Below are positions 43,842-54,584 of a DNA stretch of 64,000 bases, piece by piece (position 1 is the stretch's first letter; every line of letters starts with the position of its first letter). Source of the DNA: Streptomyces marokkonensis (lineage in GTDB: Bacteria; Actinomycetota; Actinomycetes; Streptomycetales; Streptomycetaceae). The DNA is taken from NCBI RefSeq assembly GCF_008312835.1, contig NZ_VSKS01000012.1, positions 174,836-238,835 on the forward strand. The letters are read 5' to 3'. The notes beneath the pieces are model-generated. The model was not told the origin of the DNA, searched no databases, and saw only the letters and a program-made list of their open reading frames with translations. Both the position numbers and the translations under genes were made by a program.

Positions 43842-44468
43842 TCAGACCTCGAACGGCCGCGCCGGCCACGGTGCCTGCGCCGGGCGCAGCGCGTCCAGTC
43901 CGTCACCGGTCCGCGCGGCGACGAGTGAGAGGACGCCCACCACCAGGCAGTTGTTGTGCAGCTCACCGGCCAGCACCCCGCGCACCAGCTCCTCGACGGG
44001 GACCCTGGCCAGTTCCATGTCGGCCTCCTCGTGCTCGACCTCGAAGCGGTCGCCCTCGGCCTCCGACAGCCCACGCGCGAGGAAGATCCGTACGGCCTCG
44101 TCGCAGCCGCCGGGCGTGGTGTAGACGTCGGTCAGCACACGCCAGTCCTCCGCCTTGACGTGCGCCTCCTCGTACAGCTCGCGCTGCGCGGCGTGCAGCG
44201 GGTTCTCGCCGGCGACGTCGAGCAGGCCGGCCGGGATCTCCCACAGCTTCTGGCGCACCGGGTGCCGGTACTGGCGCAGCACCACGACCCGGTCGGCGTC
44301 GTCGAGGGCCAGGACGGCCACGGACCCGGGGTGGACCTGGTAGTCGCGGTGGACCACGGTGCCGTCGGGCATGACCACGTCGTCGGTGCGCACGGAGGTC
44401 TTGTTGCCCACGAACGGGGTCCCGGTCCCGCGGATCTCCCACTTTTCCGGGCTGTCCTTGATCGTCAT
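43842..44468 (-). CDS. Nudix hydrolase, ADP-ribose pyrophosphatase type
   Basis: 208 residues from ATG 44466-44468 with AAGGA upstream. The N-terminal strand region (VHRDYQVHPGSVAVLALDDAD) and VLRQYRHPVRQKLWEIPAG are typical of ADP-ribose pyrophosphatases of the NudF group. The Nudix box at 81-104 is GLLDVAGENPLHAAQRELYE then EAHV: the catalytic Glu residues are intact but the last Gly is His. It likely hydrolyses ADP-ribose or a similar nucleotide sugar. It follows pyrG on the same strand beyond a strong terminator. Confidence 0.88.
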   Translation of the reverse strand: MTIKDSPEKWEIRGTGTPFVGNKTSVRTDDVVMPDGTVVHRDYQVHPGSVAVLALDDADRVVVLRQYRHPVRQKLWEIPAGLLDVAGENPLHAAQRELYEEAHVKAEDWRVLTDVYTTPGGCDEAVRIFLARGLSEAEGDRFEVEHEEADMELARVPVEELVRGVLAGELHNNCLVVGVLSLVAARTGDGLDALRPAQAPWPARPFEV

Positions 44469-44513
44469 GCCTGTCCTTCCCGACGTGAAGCGGTCGTGCG
44501 CGTGCCCTGCGTG

Positions 44514-44560
44514 AAAAAAGCGGCCGGGGTGCGCACCTTCCGAAGGTGCGCACCCCGGCC
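44514..44560 (-). terminator. Factor-independent terminator of pyrG
   Basis: Perfect 18-bp stem (44522-44539 with 44543-44560) and 3-base loop, followed on the minus strand by six T (44514-44519 read as A on the plus strand). It starts 19 bases after the pyrG stop; a textbook intrinsic terminator, unusual for Streptomyces in having the T-run. Confidence 0.95.
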
Positions 44561-44578
44561 ACCGTACAACTGGGCGTG

Positions 44579-46228
<1,650 letters not shown>

Positions 46229-46689
46229 GGCCAAGAGGGGGCTCCCGTGGTCGCGGTCTGTGGGTGCGGTTCCGGGGTTCTCGCCCACCGGTCCACGGGC
46301 TACCAGCGTATCAGCGCCGCGCGGCGATGGCTCACGGCCACGCTCCGCACACGCGCCGGCACGGTCCATGCACCGCACACCGGACCCTCACCCCTTGGTC
46401 ACTCGTTCGGCGGAGCCGCGTTGCCCCGAGCGGCACACAGATCATCTACGTGCGTCGTATCCTGCTCGGACACTCGCTGCCGAGCCCGGCCGGCCGTACG
46501 GCACCACCCCCGCCCGTAAGTTCCGGAACAACGTGAGCTCGTCAGTTCGTTGAGCAACAATTGGCGCTTTGCATTCACGGCTGAGCGACTGCTTTGCTTC
46601 ACAGCTCAACGACGCATTGCAAATACCCCTTGACCGCACTAGCGACAACCCCCTTGAGGGGTGACGTGGCCGTTCGACTGGAGATGCAC
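46229..46689. other. Divergent intergenic region between pyrG and the GH15 gene
   Basis: 461 bases with no credible gene. Positions 46500-46660 are clearly A/T-richer and contain direct repeats (46566-46613), probably promoter and operator DNA for the rightward gene. A TTGACC at 46630-46635 may be a -35 element; no clear -10 was found. Confidence 0.55.
46566..46613 (+). repeat. Two imperfect direct repeats upstream of the GH15 gene
   Basis: Copy 1 at 46566-46589 and copy 2 at 46591-46613 both begin GCTTTGC and end CGAC, with TTCAC and GCT between. A related ATTGCAAAT follows at 46615-46623. TTTGC/TTGCA elements recall LacI-family sugar operators of Streptomyces, which would suit a glucosidase gene, but this is speculative. 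Confidence 0.5.
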
Positions 46690-48492
46690 GTGGCCGGGCG
46701 CATCGAAGACTACGCACTCATCGGAGACATGCAGACCGCCGCGCTGGTCTGCCGGGACGGCACGGTGGACTGGCTGTGCCTGCCCCGCTTCGACTCGCAC
46801 GCCATCTTCGCCGGCCTGCTGGGCACCGAGGAACACGGCTTCTGGCGGCTGGGTCCCGCGCACGCCGCCGACGCCGAACCGCCCAGCGCCACCCGGCGCA
46901 GCTACCGCGGCGACTCCCTGATCCTGGAATCGGAGTGGGACACGCGGCGCGGCACGGTCCGGGTGACGGATTTCATGCCCCCGCGCGACGGCGCCCCGCA
47001 GCTGATCCGCATCGTGGAGGGCGTCTCGGGCCGCGTGCCCATGCGCTCGGCGCTCCGGATGCGTTTCTCCTACGGCAGGGTGGTCCCGTGGGTGCACCGG
47101 CACGAGGGGCGCACGGTCGCCGTCGCCGGACCGGACTCCGTGTGGTTCGACACCCCCGCGGAGACCTACGGCAAGTCGCTGACCACGTACTCGGACTTCA
47201 CCGTCGGGCCGGGAGAGCGGATCGCGTTCACGATCTCGTGGGAGCCGTCGCACAAGCAGCCCCCGCCGCTGCCGGAGCCGGAGCAGTCGCTGGAGGCGAC
47301 GGAGGACTTCTGGCGCGAGTGGGTCGAGCACTGTACGTACCACGGCCCCTACCGCGAGGCAGTGATCCGCTCCCTGATCACGCTGAAGGCCCTGACCTAC
47401 GCCCCGACCGGCGGCATCGTCGCCGCGCCCACCACCTCCCTGCCCGAGGACATCGGCGGCGTCCGCAACTGGGACTACCGCTACACCTGGCTGCGGGACG
47501 CGGCGATCACCCTGTCCTCGCTGCTGCGCACCGGCTACCGCGAGGAGGCCCGCGCCTGGCGCGAGTGGCTGCTGCGCGCGGTCGCGGGCGACCCGGAGAA
47601 CCTGCAGATCATGTACGGCATCGCCGGTGAGCGCGAGCTCGGGGAGGCGGAGCTGGACTGGCTGCCCGGCTACGAGAACTCCGCCCCGGTCCGGGTGGGC
47701 AACGGCGCCGCGCATCAGCTCCAGCTGGACGTGTACGGCGAGGTCACCGAGGCCCTGCACCTCGGCCACATGACGGGCCTGGCCCGCAACGACTACGCCT
47801 CGCTGCTCCAGCTGAAGCTGATCCGGTACCTGGAGAAGCACTGGCAGGAACCGGACGAGGGCATCTGGGAGGTGCGCGGCCCGCGCCGCCACTTCGTGCA
47901 CTCCAAGGTGATGGCCTGGGTCGCCGTCGACCGGACCATCAAGCTCGTCGAGTCCGGCGACGCCGACGGCCCGCTGGACGAGTGGAAGCAGTTGCGCGAC
48001 GACATCCACCGGGACGTGTGCGAGAAGGGTTACGACAAGGAACGCAACACCTTCACCCAGTCCTACGGCTCCAAGGAGCTGGACGCCTCCCTGCTGCTGA
48101 TCCCGCAGGTGGGCTTCCTGCCACCGGACGACAAGCGCGTGATCGGCACGGTCGAGGCGATCCAGCGGGAGCTGTCCACCTCCGACGGCTTCATCCTGCG
48201 CTACCCGACCGAGGGGCAGCACGAGGGTGTCGACGGCCTGCCGGGCGACGAGGGCGCGTTCCTCGCCTGCTCGTTCTGGATGGCCGACGACCTGGCGATG
48301 ATCGGCCGCGTGGACGAGGCCAGGAAGCTCTTCGAGAAGCTGCTCGCCCTGCGCAACGACCTCGGGCTGCTCGCGGAGGAGTGGGACCCGCGCCTGAAGC
48401 GCCAGGTCGGCAACTTCCCCCAGGCCTTCAGCCACGTCCCCCTCATCGACACGGCCCTGCGCCTGACGGCATCGGGAGCATACGGAGGCTGA
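46690..48492 (+). CDS. GH15 family glycoside hydrolase (glucoamylase/trehalase type)
   Basis: About 600 residues. I chose GTG 46690 because CTGGAG lies six bases upstream and the protein then begins VAGRIEDYALIGDMQTAALV; ATG 46684 and GTG 46666 are in-frame alternatives. An N-terminal beta-sandwich (about 1-230) is followed by an (alpha/alpha)6 barrel with GGVRNWDYRYTWLRDAAITL, the general acid Glu in DVYGEVTEAL, and the general base Glu in LLAEEWDP, with GNFPQAFSH. Mycobacterial relatives of this type act as trehalases. The substrate is therefore an alpha-linked glucoside, maybe trehalose or a maltooligosaccharide. No signal peptide: cytoplasmic. Confidence 0.9.
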   Translation: MAGRIEDYALIGDMQTAALVCRDGTVDWLCLPRFDSHAIFAGLLGTEEHGFWRLGPAHAADAEPPSATRRSYRGDSLILESEWDTRRGTVRVTDFMPPRDGAPQLIRIVEGVSGRVPMRSALRMRFSYGRVVPWVHRHEGRTVAVAGPDSVWFDTPAETYGKSLTTYSDFTVGPGERIAFTISWEPSHKQPPPLPEPEQSLEATEDFWREWVEHCTYHGPYREAVIRSLITLKALTYAPTGGIVAAPTTSLPEDIGGVRNWDYRYTWLRDAAITLSSLLRTGYREEARAWREWLLRAVAGDPENLQIMYGIAGERELGEAELDWLPGYENSAPVRVGNGAAHQLQLDVYGEVTEALHLGHMTGLARNDYASLLQLKLIRYLEKHWQEPDEGIWEVRGPRRHFVHSKVMAWVAVDRTIKLVESGDADGPLDEWKQLRDDIHRDVCEKGYDKERNTFTQSYGSKELDASLLLIPQVGFLPPDDKRVIGTVEAIQRELSTSDGFILRYPTEGQHEGVDGLPGDEGAFLACSFWMADDLAMIGRVDEARKLFEKLLALRNDLGLLAEEWDPRLKRQVGNFPQAFSHVPLIDTALRLTASGAYGG

Positions 48493-48542
48493 AGCACGGG
48501 GCCCGCCCCAGCGGCGGGCGGACGCCCCCGCGGCTGCGGGCA

Positions 48543-48616
48543 AGTCGTGCCCCCCCAGTGCCTCAAAGGCCTGGGAGGTACCCCCAGGGCACTGGGGGTA
48601 CCCCCTCCGGGGGAGG
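48543..48616. repeat. Intergenic nested palindromes (REP-like)
   Basis: CCCCCAGTGCC (48552-48562) pairs with GGCACTGGGGG (48588-48598), and inside it GGTACCCCC (48577-48585) pairs with GGGGGTACC (48594-48602); a third small hairpin follows (CCCCCTCCGGGGG). Similar CTGGGAGGTACCCCCAG-type sequences recur between genes in Streptomyces in my memory. It may end the GH15 transcript; alternative pairings are mutually exclusive. Confidence 0.6.
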
Positions 48617-48752
48617 CACCCGGCCGGCGCAGGTCGCGAAACCCAGCCCCGGCCGGCCCCCGCGCCGGGCGACCTGTCATCGCCGGCGCCGTCGCGCCCC
48701 CCCGGCCGCCAGGAGATGTGCCCGGGACACACCCCCAGGTACCGTCCGCTGC

Positions 48753-50387
48753 ATGAACACCCCCAGCGCAGCACCCCCGCCCACGGGCATCACCGTGCAG
48801 CGCGCCCTGGAACTCCCCGGCCTGCGCAGTGGCCTCCCGGAGGTCCTCGCCTGCGCCGACCGGCTGGGGCGCACGGTGCGCTGGGTGCACGCGGGCGAGG
48901 TGCCCAACATCGCCTCGCTCCTCAAGGGCGGCGAACTGCTGCTGACCACCGGGTACGGTCTCGGCACCCGCCCGGCCGACCAGCGGGCGTTCGTGCGGAC
49001 GCTGGCCGAGCGGGGCATCGCGGCGCTCGTGGTGGAACTGGGCCCCCGCTTCACCCGGCTGCCCGCCGCCCTCGTCGACTCGGCCCGGACGGCGGGTCTG
49101 CCCCTGGTCCAGCTGCACCGCGAGGTGCCGTTCGTCACGGTCACCGAGGAGATCCACACCGAGATCGTCAACGGGCACTACGCGCTGCTGCAACGCGCGG
49201 AGGAGGTGCACCGCCGCTGCACCGAGGCGCTGCTGGGCGGTGGCGGCGTCCCCCAGGTCCTGGAGATCCTCGCCGGGTTCACCGGCAACCCGGTGTTCCT
49301 GGAGACGACCGACGGACAGCTGCTGTACGCGGCCGGCGAGGGTCCCGAGGGCGCGGACCCGCTCCAGGTGTGGGAGGGGCTGCGCGACCGGCACCGGGAC
49401 GACCCGCCGGCCGGTTCGGCCCTGGTGGACGTGCCCGGCGGCGGCCCCGGCAGCGGCGGTGTGCGGGCGCGGCTGGTGCTGCTGCCGGTCCGCAGCACCC
49501 CGGAGCCGGTGCACCGGATGGCGGCGGAGCGGGCGGCGGGCATCCTCGCCGTGGTGCTGATGCAGGCCCGTCAGGAGGAGGAGCTGGCGGCGCGTGGCCG
49601 CGGGGACTTCCTCACCGACCTCGCCGAGGGCCGCGTCACCGCGCGGGACGCCCCCGCGCAGGCGCGCGTGCTGGGTTTCAAGCCCGGCACGGGGCCGCTG
49701 CTGCCGGTGGTGATGCGGCTCGGTGACGCGCTCACCCCGCAGGGCGGCGGCTGGGCGGTGCTGGCCCGCGCGGTCGGTGAGGAGCTGGCCTCCCTCGGGG
49801 TTCCCGTGCTGCTCGGCGTGCGGCCGGTCGAGGGGCGGGTGCCGCTGCTGGTCGGGCTGCGGGCGGAGGCCGAGCGGCCGACGGTCGCGGACCGGGTGGC
49901 GGCCGCGCTGCGGGCCGGGGTGGAGCGCGCGGGAATGCCGCGGCCGGCGGCCGGGCCGCCCGTCGTGGTGGTCGGGCCGGCCGGCGGCTGGGCGGCGGCG
50001 TCCACGGGTCTGCGGCACGCGGCGGAGACGGCGACCGCGGCACAGGGACTGCCCGACCGCCCCTGGTACGACTCCCGCCGGCTGGACATCGACCTGCTGT
50101 TGTGGCGGCTGCGCGACCACCCGGATCTGGCGGCCTTCGTGGACCGCGCGATCGGCCCGGTCCTGGACCACGACCGCCGCTCCAGGCCTCCCCTGCTGCC
50201 CACCCTGGAGACCTATCTGGCGCACGCCGGACGCAAGGCGGAAACGGCCCGCGAACTGCATCTGAACCGGCAGACGCTCTACAACCGGCTCGCCCGCATC
50301 GGGGAGTTGCTGGGCACCGACCTCGACGACCCGCAGACGGTCCTGACGCTGAGCCTCGCCCTGCGCGCCCGGCGCCACGTGCCCTGA
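48753..50387 (+). CDS. PucR-family transcriptional regulator
   Basis: 544 residues from ATG 48753. No ribosome site; TACCGT at 48740-48745, seven bases before the ATG, suggests a leaderless transcript. An N-terminal PucR purine-catabolism-type domain (VQRALELPGLRSGLPEVLAC, HAGEVPNIASLLKGGELLLT) is followed by a GGDEF-like helical middle region and a C-terminal PucR helix-turn-helix (LPTLETYLAHAGRKAETARE, LHLNRQTLYNRLARIGELLG). It probably controls genes of purine, amino acid or related catabolism; the target is not evident, as no such operon is adjacent. It converges with the glycosyltransferase with two bases between stops. Confidence 0.9.
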   Translation: MNTPSAAPPPTGITVQRALELPGLRSGLPEVLACADRLGRTVRWVHAGEVPNIASLLKGGELLLTTGYGLGTRPADQRAFVRTLAERGIAALVVELGPRFTRLPAALVDSARTAGLPLVQLHREVPFVTVTEEIHTEIVNGHYALLQRAEEVHRRCTEALLGGGGVPQVLEILAGFTGNPVFLETTDGQLLYAAGEGPEGADPLQVWEGLRDRHRDDPPAGSALVDVPGGGPGSGGVRARLVLLPVRSTPEPVHRMAAERAAGILAVVLMQARQEEELAARGRGDFLTDLAEGRVTARDAPAQARVLGFKPGTGPLLPVVMRLGDALTPQGGGWAVLARAVGEELASLGVPVLLGVRPVEGRVPLLVGLRAEAERPTVADRVAAALRAGVERAGMPRPAAGPPVVVVGPAGGWAAASTGLRHAAETATAAQGLPDRPWYDSRRLDIDLLLWRLRDHPDLAAFVDRAIGPVLDHDRRSRPPLLPTLETYLAHAGRKAETARELHLNRQTLYNRLARIGELLGTDLDDPQTVLTLSLALRARRHVP

Positions 50388-50389
50388 CG

Positions 50390-51511
50390 TCAGATCAGCG
50401 GCCGGGGCCGCGTCAACTCGTCGTACACGCTGAGCACCTGGGCCACCGTCTCGTCCTCGGTCGGCCAGGTGGCCGCCTGCCGCACGCCCCGCTCCTTGAG
50501 CAGCTCCCGGCGTTCGGGGTCGTCCAGCAGCCGCACGACGGCGTCGGCGAGTGCCCGCGCGTTGCCGTACGGGACGAGTTCCGCGGCGTCGCCGACGAGT
50601 TCGGGGATACCGCCCACCCGGGTCGCGACGAGCGGCACGCGCGCCTGCAGCGCCTCCTGGGCGAGCGGGGAGCGCGCCTCCCACCGGCTCGGCAGCAGCG
50701 CGATGTCGGCGGCGGCGAGCAGGTCGGCGACGTCCTCACGCCGGCCGACGAGCCGGACCGGCAGCTCCTCGTCCTCGATCCTGCGCCGGAGTTCGCCGCG
50801 CAGCGGCCCCTCCCCCGCCAGCACCACGAGCGGGACGGGGTCCAGACGCCGCCACGCGTGCGCGGCGTCCAGCAGGACGTCGTAGCCCCGGTGCCGTTCG
50901 AGGGAGCCCACGGCGATGAGCAACGGGCGACCCGTGGCGCCCAGTTCGGCCCGCACCTTGGGCCGGAGCCGGTCGGGGTCGTCCACCACCGGGGACGTGC
51001 GGGGACCGGGCAGGGAGACGGCGGCCAGCCGCGCGTCCCGCGCTCCCGTGCGGCGCGCCCGGTCGACCAGGGCGGAGGTCGTCCCGAGCACCACGGTGGC
51101 CGCCCTGACGACCCGCCGCTCCAGCACGCGCAGGAAGTGGGCGCGCGGACCGTCGGCGCGCGCCCGGTCGTGCCAGGTGACGATGAGCGGCGTACGCCGC
51201 CCGCTGAGGGCGAGCGCGGTACGGAACGAGGCGTGCAGGCCGTGCGCGTGCACCAGGTCGGCACCCGTGCAGGCGGCCCGCAGCGCGGCCACCGACCCCG
51301 GGTCGCTGCTGCGCGGCACGTGCACGTGCTCGGCGCCGACACCGGTGAAGTCGTAGGTGTGGTCCGCCTCCACGGGGGCGCACACCGTGACCCGCACGCC
51401 CCTCGCGACGAGCCCCGCGGCCAGCGAGCGCACATGGGCGCCGCTGGCTGCGTTGCCACCGCCCAGCACCTGCACGGTGCGCATCGATGAGTGGCTGCTC
51501 ACGGGGGTCAC
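50390..51511 (-). CDS. GT4-family glycosyltransferase
   Basis: 373 residues from GTG 51509-51511, with AGGAG nine bases upstream; GTG 51502 and ATG 51484 are alternatives. Two Rossmann-like domains: N-terminal VQVLGGGNAASGAHVRSLAA, C-terminal RPLLIAVGSLERHRGYDVLL, and the retaining GT4 EX7E motif in RWEARSPLAQEALQ. It uses a nucleotide-sugar donor; acceptor unknown. No cell-wall or capsule cluster surrounds it. The spacing to the convergent PucR gene is two bases. Confidence 0.88.
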   Translation of the reverse strand: MTPVSSHSSMRTVQVLGGGNAASGAHVRSLAAGLVARGVRVTVCAPVEADHTYDFTGVGAEHVHVPRSSDPGSVAALRAACTGADLVHAHGLHASFRTALALSGRRTPLIVTWHDRARADGPRAHFLRVLERRVVRAATVVLGTTSALVDRARRTGARDARLAAVSLPGPRTSPVVDDPDRLRPKVRAELGATGRPLLIAVGSLERHRGYDVLLDAAHAWRRLDPVPLVVLAGEGPLRGELRRRIEDEELPVRLVGRREDVADLLAAADIALLPSRWEARSPLAQEALQARVPLVATRVGGIPELVGDAAELVPYGNARALADAVVRLLDDPERRELLKERGVRQAATWPTEDETVAQVLSVYDELTRPRPLI

Positions 51512-51725
51512 GTGGCCGGGCTCCTGGTTCGGGTCGGACGGTCACGAAGAACGTACAGAAGGATCGTGCGGAGGGGTGTGCCGCGCGGTTCCCTACGCGT
51601 ACTCCGTCAAGCATGCCAGGGCGCACACCCGTTCCGGGAATCACCGGAGCGGAGGCCCGAATCCGTCCGTGGCGCCGGATCACCCGTACGAGTGACGGAA
51701 CACCAGCTTCCGGCTCCCGGCCGGT

Positions 51726-51754
51726 GCCCGGGCCGCGCGGTCCGCGGCCCGGGT
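51726..51754 (-). terminator. Hairpin downstream of recN
   Basis: GCCCGGGCCGCG at 51726-51737 pairs with 51743-51754 (11 perfect pairs plus one G-T), with a 5-base loop, starting 13 bases past the recN stop. Confidence 0.8.
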
Positions 51755-51766
51755 GGGCGCGTCGGC

Positions 51767-53497
51767 TCAGACGTCCGCCCTGGCCGTGGCCAGCAGCTCC
51801 TCCGCGTGCGCGCGGGCGGTCTCCGAGTCCTCCTGGCCGGCGAGCATGCGGGACAGCTCGCGGATGCGGTCCTCGCCTTCGAGCACCTTCACGCCGGACC
51901 GGGTGACCGACCCGTCGTTGGTCTTCTCCACCAGCAGCTGCCGGTCGGCGAACGCGGCCACCTGCGGCAGGTGCGTGACGACCACGACCTGCGCCGTCTT
52001 CGCCAGGCGCGCGAGCCGCCGCCCGATCTCCACCGCCGCCTTGCCGCCGACACCGGCGTCGACCTCGTCGAAGAGGTACGTCGGCACCGGATCCGTCCCC
52101 GCGAACACCACCTCCACGGCCAGCATCACGCGGGACAGCTCACCGCCGGACGCCCCCTTGGCGATGGGCCGGGGCGGCGCCCCCGGGTGGGGGGCCAGCA
52201 GCAGCTCGACCTCGTCCACGCCCGACGGCCCGTAGGCGACCGTCCGTCCGCCGACCTCGACACCCTCCGGGTCCTCGGTCTGCCGGATGTCGAACGACAC
52301 GCGGGCGTGCGGCATGGCGAGCGAGGCCAGCTCCGCCGTCACGGCCGCCGCGAACCGCTCCGCCGCCTCCGTCCGCGCGTCCGACAGTTCCTGGGCCAGC
52401 ACGCCCAGTTCGGCACGGAGCGCGTCCCGCTCGGCGGTGAGCTCCCCGATCCGCTCGTCGTCGCCGTCCAGTTCGGTCAGCCGCGCGGCACTCCGCTCGG
52501 CCCACGCCAGTACGGCGGAGACGTCCTCGCCGTACTTCCGGGTCAGCCCGGTGAGCGCGGCCCGCCGCTCCTCGACCGCCGCCAGCCGCAGCGGATCGGC
52601 GTCCAGGTCGTCGGCGTACCCCGCCAGCTCCCCCGCGACGTCGCGCAGCAGGATGCCGATCTCCCCGATCCGGTCGGTCAGCCCGGCCAGCACCGGATCG
52701 TGCGCCCGTACGGCCTCCAGAGCCCGCTGGGCGCCCGCGACGAGCGTCCCGGCGTCGACGCTCTCGGGGTCCTCCGGGTTGCCCGCGAGCGCGGCGTGCG
52801 CGACCGCCGCGGCGGACGCCAGCGCCTCGGCGTGGCCGAGCCGCTCGGCCTCCTCGGCCAGCTCCACGTCCTCGCCCGCGCGGGGCTCCACGGCGGCGAT
52901 CTCCTCGAGGCCGAAGCGCAGCAGGTCGGCCTCCTGCGCGCGCTCACGGGCGCGCGTGGTGATCTGCTCCAGCTCCGTGGTGACGGCCCGCAGCCGCTTG
53001 TAGGCCTCGCCGTACTTGCCCAGCGGCACGGCTACCGCGTACCCGGCGTACCGGTCGAGCGCCTGCCGCTGCCGGGACAGCTTCAGCAGCCCCTGCTGGT
53101 CGGTCTGCCCGTGCACGGCCACGAGGTCGTCGGCGAGCTCCGCGAGCAGCCCCACCGGCACGCTCCGCCCGCCCAGGTGCGCCCGTGAGCGCCCCTCGGC
53201 GGAGACGGTACGGCTGACCAGCAGCGTCCCGTCGTCGAGCTCGGCCCCGGCCTCCTCGGCGCGTACGACGGCCGCGGCACCCTCGGGCACGGCGATCCGT
53301 CCCTCGACGACCGCGTTCCGCGCGCCGATCCGCACCAGCGCCGCATCCGCGCGTCCGCCCAGCAGCAGGCCCAGGCTGGTGACCACCATGGTCTTGCCCG
53401 CACCCGTCTCACCGGTGACGGCGGTGAAGCCGGGCGACAGCTCGACGACAGCATCGTCGATGACCCCGAGCGACCGTATCCGCATCTCCTCAAGCAC
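51767..53497 (-). CDS. recN: DNA repair protein RecN
   Basis: 576 residues from GTG 53495-53497. SMC-like ATPase: Walker A TGETGAGKTMVV near residue 29, a long central coiled coil (about 150-400), then signature GASGGELSRVMLA and Walker B PTYLFDEVDAGVGG. It acts in recombinational repair of double-strand breaks. Last gene of the tlyA-nadK-recN operon, 181 bases after nadK. No LexA box is seen in that gap. Confidence 0.95.
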   Translation of the reverse strand: MLEEMRIRSLGVIDDAVVELSPGFTAVTGETGAGKTMVVTSLGLLLGGRADAALVRIGARNAVVEGRIAVPEGAAAVVRAEEAGAELDDGTLLVSRTVSAEGRSRAHLGGRSVPVGLLAELADDLVAVHGQTDQQGLLKLSRQRQALDRYAGYAVAVPLGKYGEAYKRLRAVTTELEQITTRARERAQEADLLRFGLEEIAAVEPRAGEDVELAEEAERLGHAEALASAAAVAHAALAGNPEDPESVDAGTLVAGAQRALEAVRAHDPVLAGLTDRIGEIGILLRDVAGELAGYADDLDADPLRLAAVEERRAALTGLTRKYGEDVSAVLAWAERSAARLTELDGDDERIGELTAERDALRAELGVLAQELSDARTEAAERFAAAVTAELASLAMPHARVSFDIRQTEDPEGVEVGGRTVAYGPSGVDEVELLLAPHPGAPPRPIAKGASGGELSRVMLAVEVVFAGTDPVPTYLFDEVDAGVGGKAAVEIGRRLARLAKTAQVVVVTHLPQVAAFADRQLLVEKTNDGSVTRSGVKVLEGEDRIRELSRMLAGQEDSETARAHAEELLATARADV

Positions 53498-53678
53498 GCC
53501 CCCGACCTTACGAGGTCCGGGACGGGGAGTGCGACCGGCCCGCCCTTGTCACCCAGGCGAGTGGAAGCGCCCCCTCAGGTGCGCGGGGCTGAATCAATGT
53601 GCGGCTCCGCCGCGTGGGCGCGCACAACCTCGAACCACCCGCACCCGCCGACGACGAGCAACCACCCCCCACGGCCCG

Positions 53679-54584
53679 CTAGTGGGGAGCCCCCCGCCAC
53701 CCGGAAACCGGCAGCGCGAACTTCGCGACCAGCCGGTCGGTGAACGAGGCGTGGTGCAACCGGGCCAGCCGCACCGGCACGGCTCCCCGCCGCACCTCCA
53801 CGCGGGCACCGGCCGGCAACTCGACCGTCCGCCGCCCGTCGCACCACAGCACCCCCGGCGGGATGTGCGGCAGCACCTCCACCGCCAGCACCGAGTCCGG
53901 CGAGGTCACCAGCGGCTTGGCGAACAGCGCGTGCGCGCTGATCGGCACCATCAGCAGCGCCTCGACCTCGGGCCACACCACGGGACCGCCCGCGGAGAAG
54001 GCGTACGCGGTGGACCCGGTCGGGGTCGCGCACACGATGCCGTCGCAGCCGAAGCCGGTGACCGGCCGCCCGTCGATCTCCAGCACGACCTCCAGCATCC
54101 GCTCGGCGGACACCTTCTGCACGGCCGCCTCGTTCAGCGCCCAGTCCGTGTGCACGATGTCGCCGTTGCGGTGCACGACGACGTCGACGGTCATCCGTTC
54201 CTCGACCTCGTACGCGCGGCTCACCACCCGGTCGACGACCTTGTCGAGGTCGTCGCGCTCGGCCTCGGCGAGGAAGCCGACCCGCCCGAGGTTGACGCCG
54301 AGCATGGGCACCCCGGAGGCGCGGGCGAACTCGGCGCCGCGCAGCAGCGTGCCGTCACCGCCCAGCACGATGAGCAGCTCGCAGTCGTCCAGGCACTGCG
54401 GGGTGGCCTCCTTGACGGTCTGCACGTCGTCCGGGAGCGGCAGGTCACGGGCCTCGTCCTCCAGGACCCTCACCCCGAGACCGGAGCGCAGCAGCCCCTT
54501 GACCACGAGTTCGGCGCTGCGGATGGCCGCGGGCCGCCCGGTGTGGGCCAGCAGGAAAACAGTACGAGCTCGGTTCTGTGTCAA
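53679..54584 (-). CDS. nadK: NAD kinase
   Basis: 301 residues from a TTG (54582-54584) that overlaps the tlyA stop as TTGA. ATP-NAD kinase fold: LIVLGGDGTLLRGA (GGDGT at 75-79), NLGRVGFLAE, and GFGCDGIVCATPTGSTAYAFSAGG in segments. It makes NADP from NAD and ATP. The TTG start with 4-base overlap implies coupled translation with tlyA. The actinobacterial order tlyA-nadK-recN is retained. Confidence 0.95.
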   Translation of the reverse strand: MTQNRARTVFLLAHTGRPAAIRSAELVVKGLLRSGLGVRVLEDEARDLPLPDDVQTVKEATPQCLDDCELLIVLGGDGTLLRGAEFARASGVPMLGVNLGRVGFLAEAERDDLDKVVDRVVSRAYEVEERMTVDVVVHRNGDIVHTDWALNEAAVQKVSAERMLEVVLEIDGRPVTGFGCDGIVCATPTGSTAYAFSAGGPVVWPEVEALLMVPISAHALFAKPLVTSPDSVLAVEVLPHIPPGVLWCDGRRTVELPAGARVEVRRGAVPVRLARLHHASFTDRLVAKFALPVSGWRGAPH

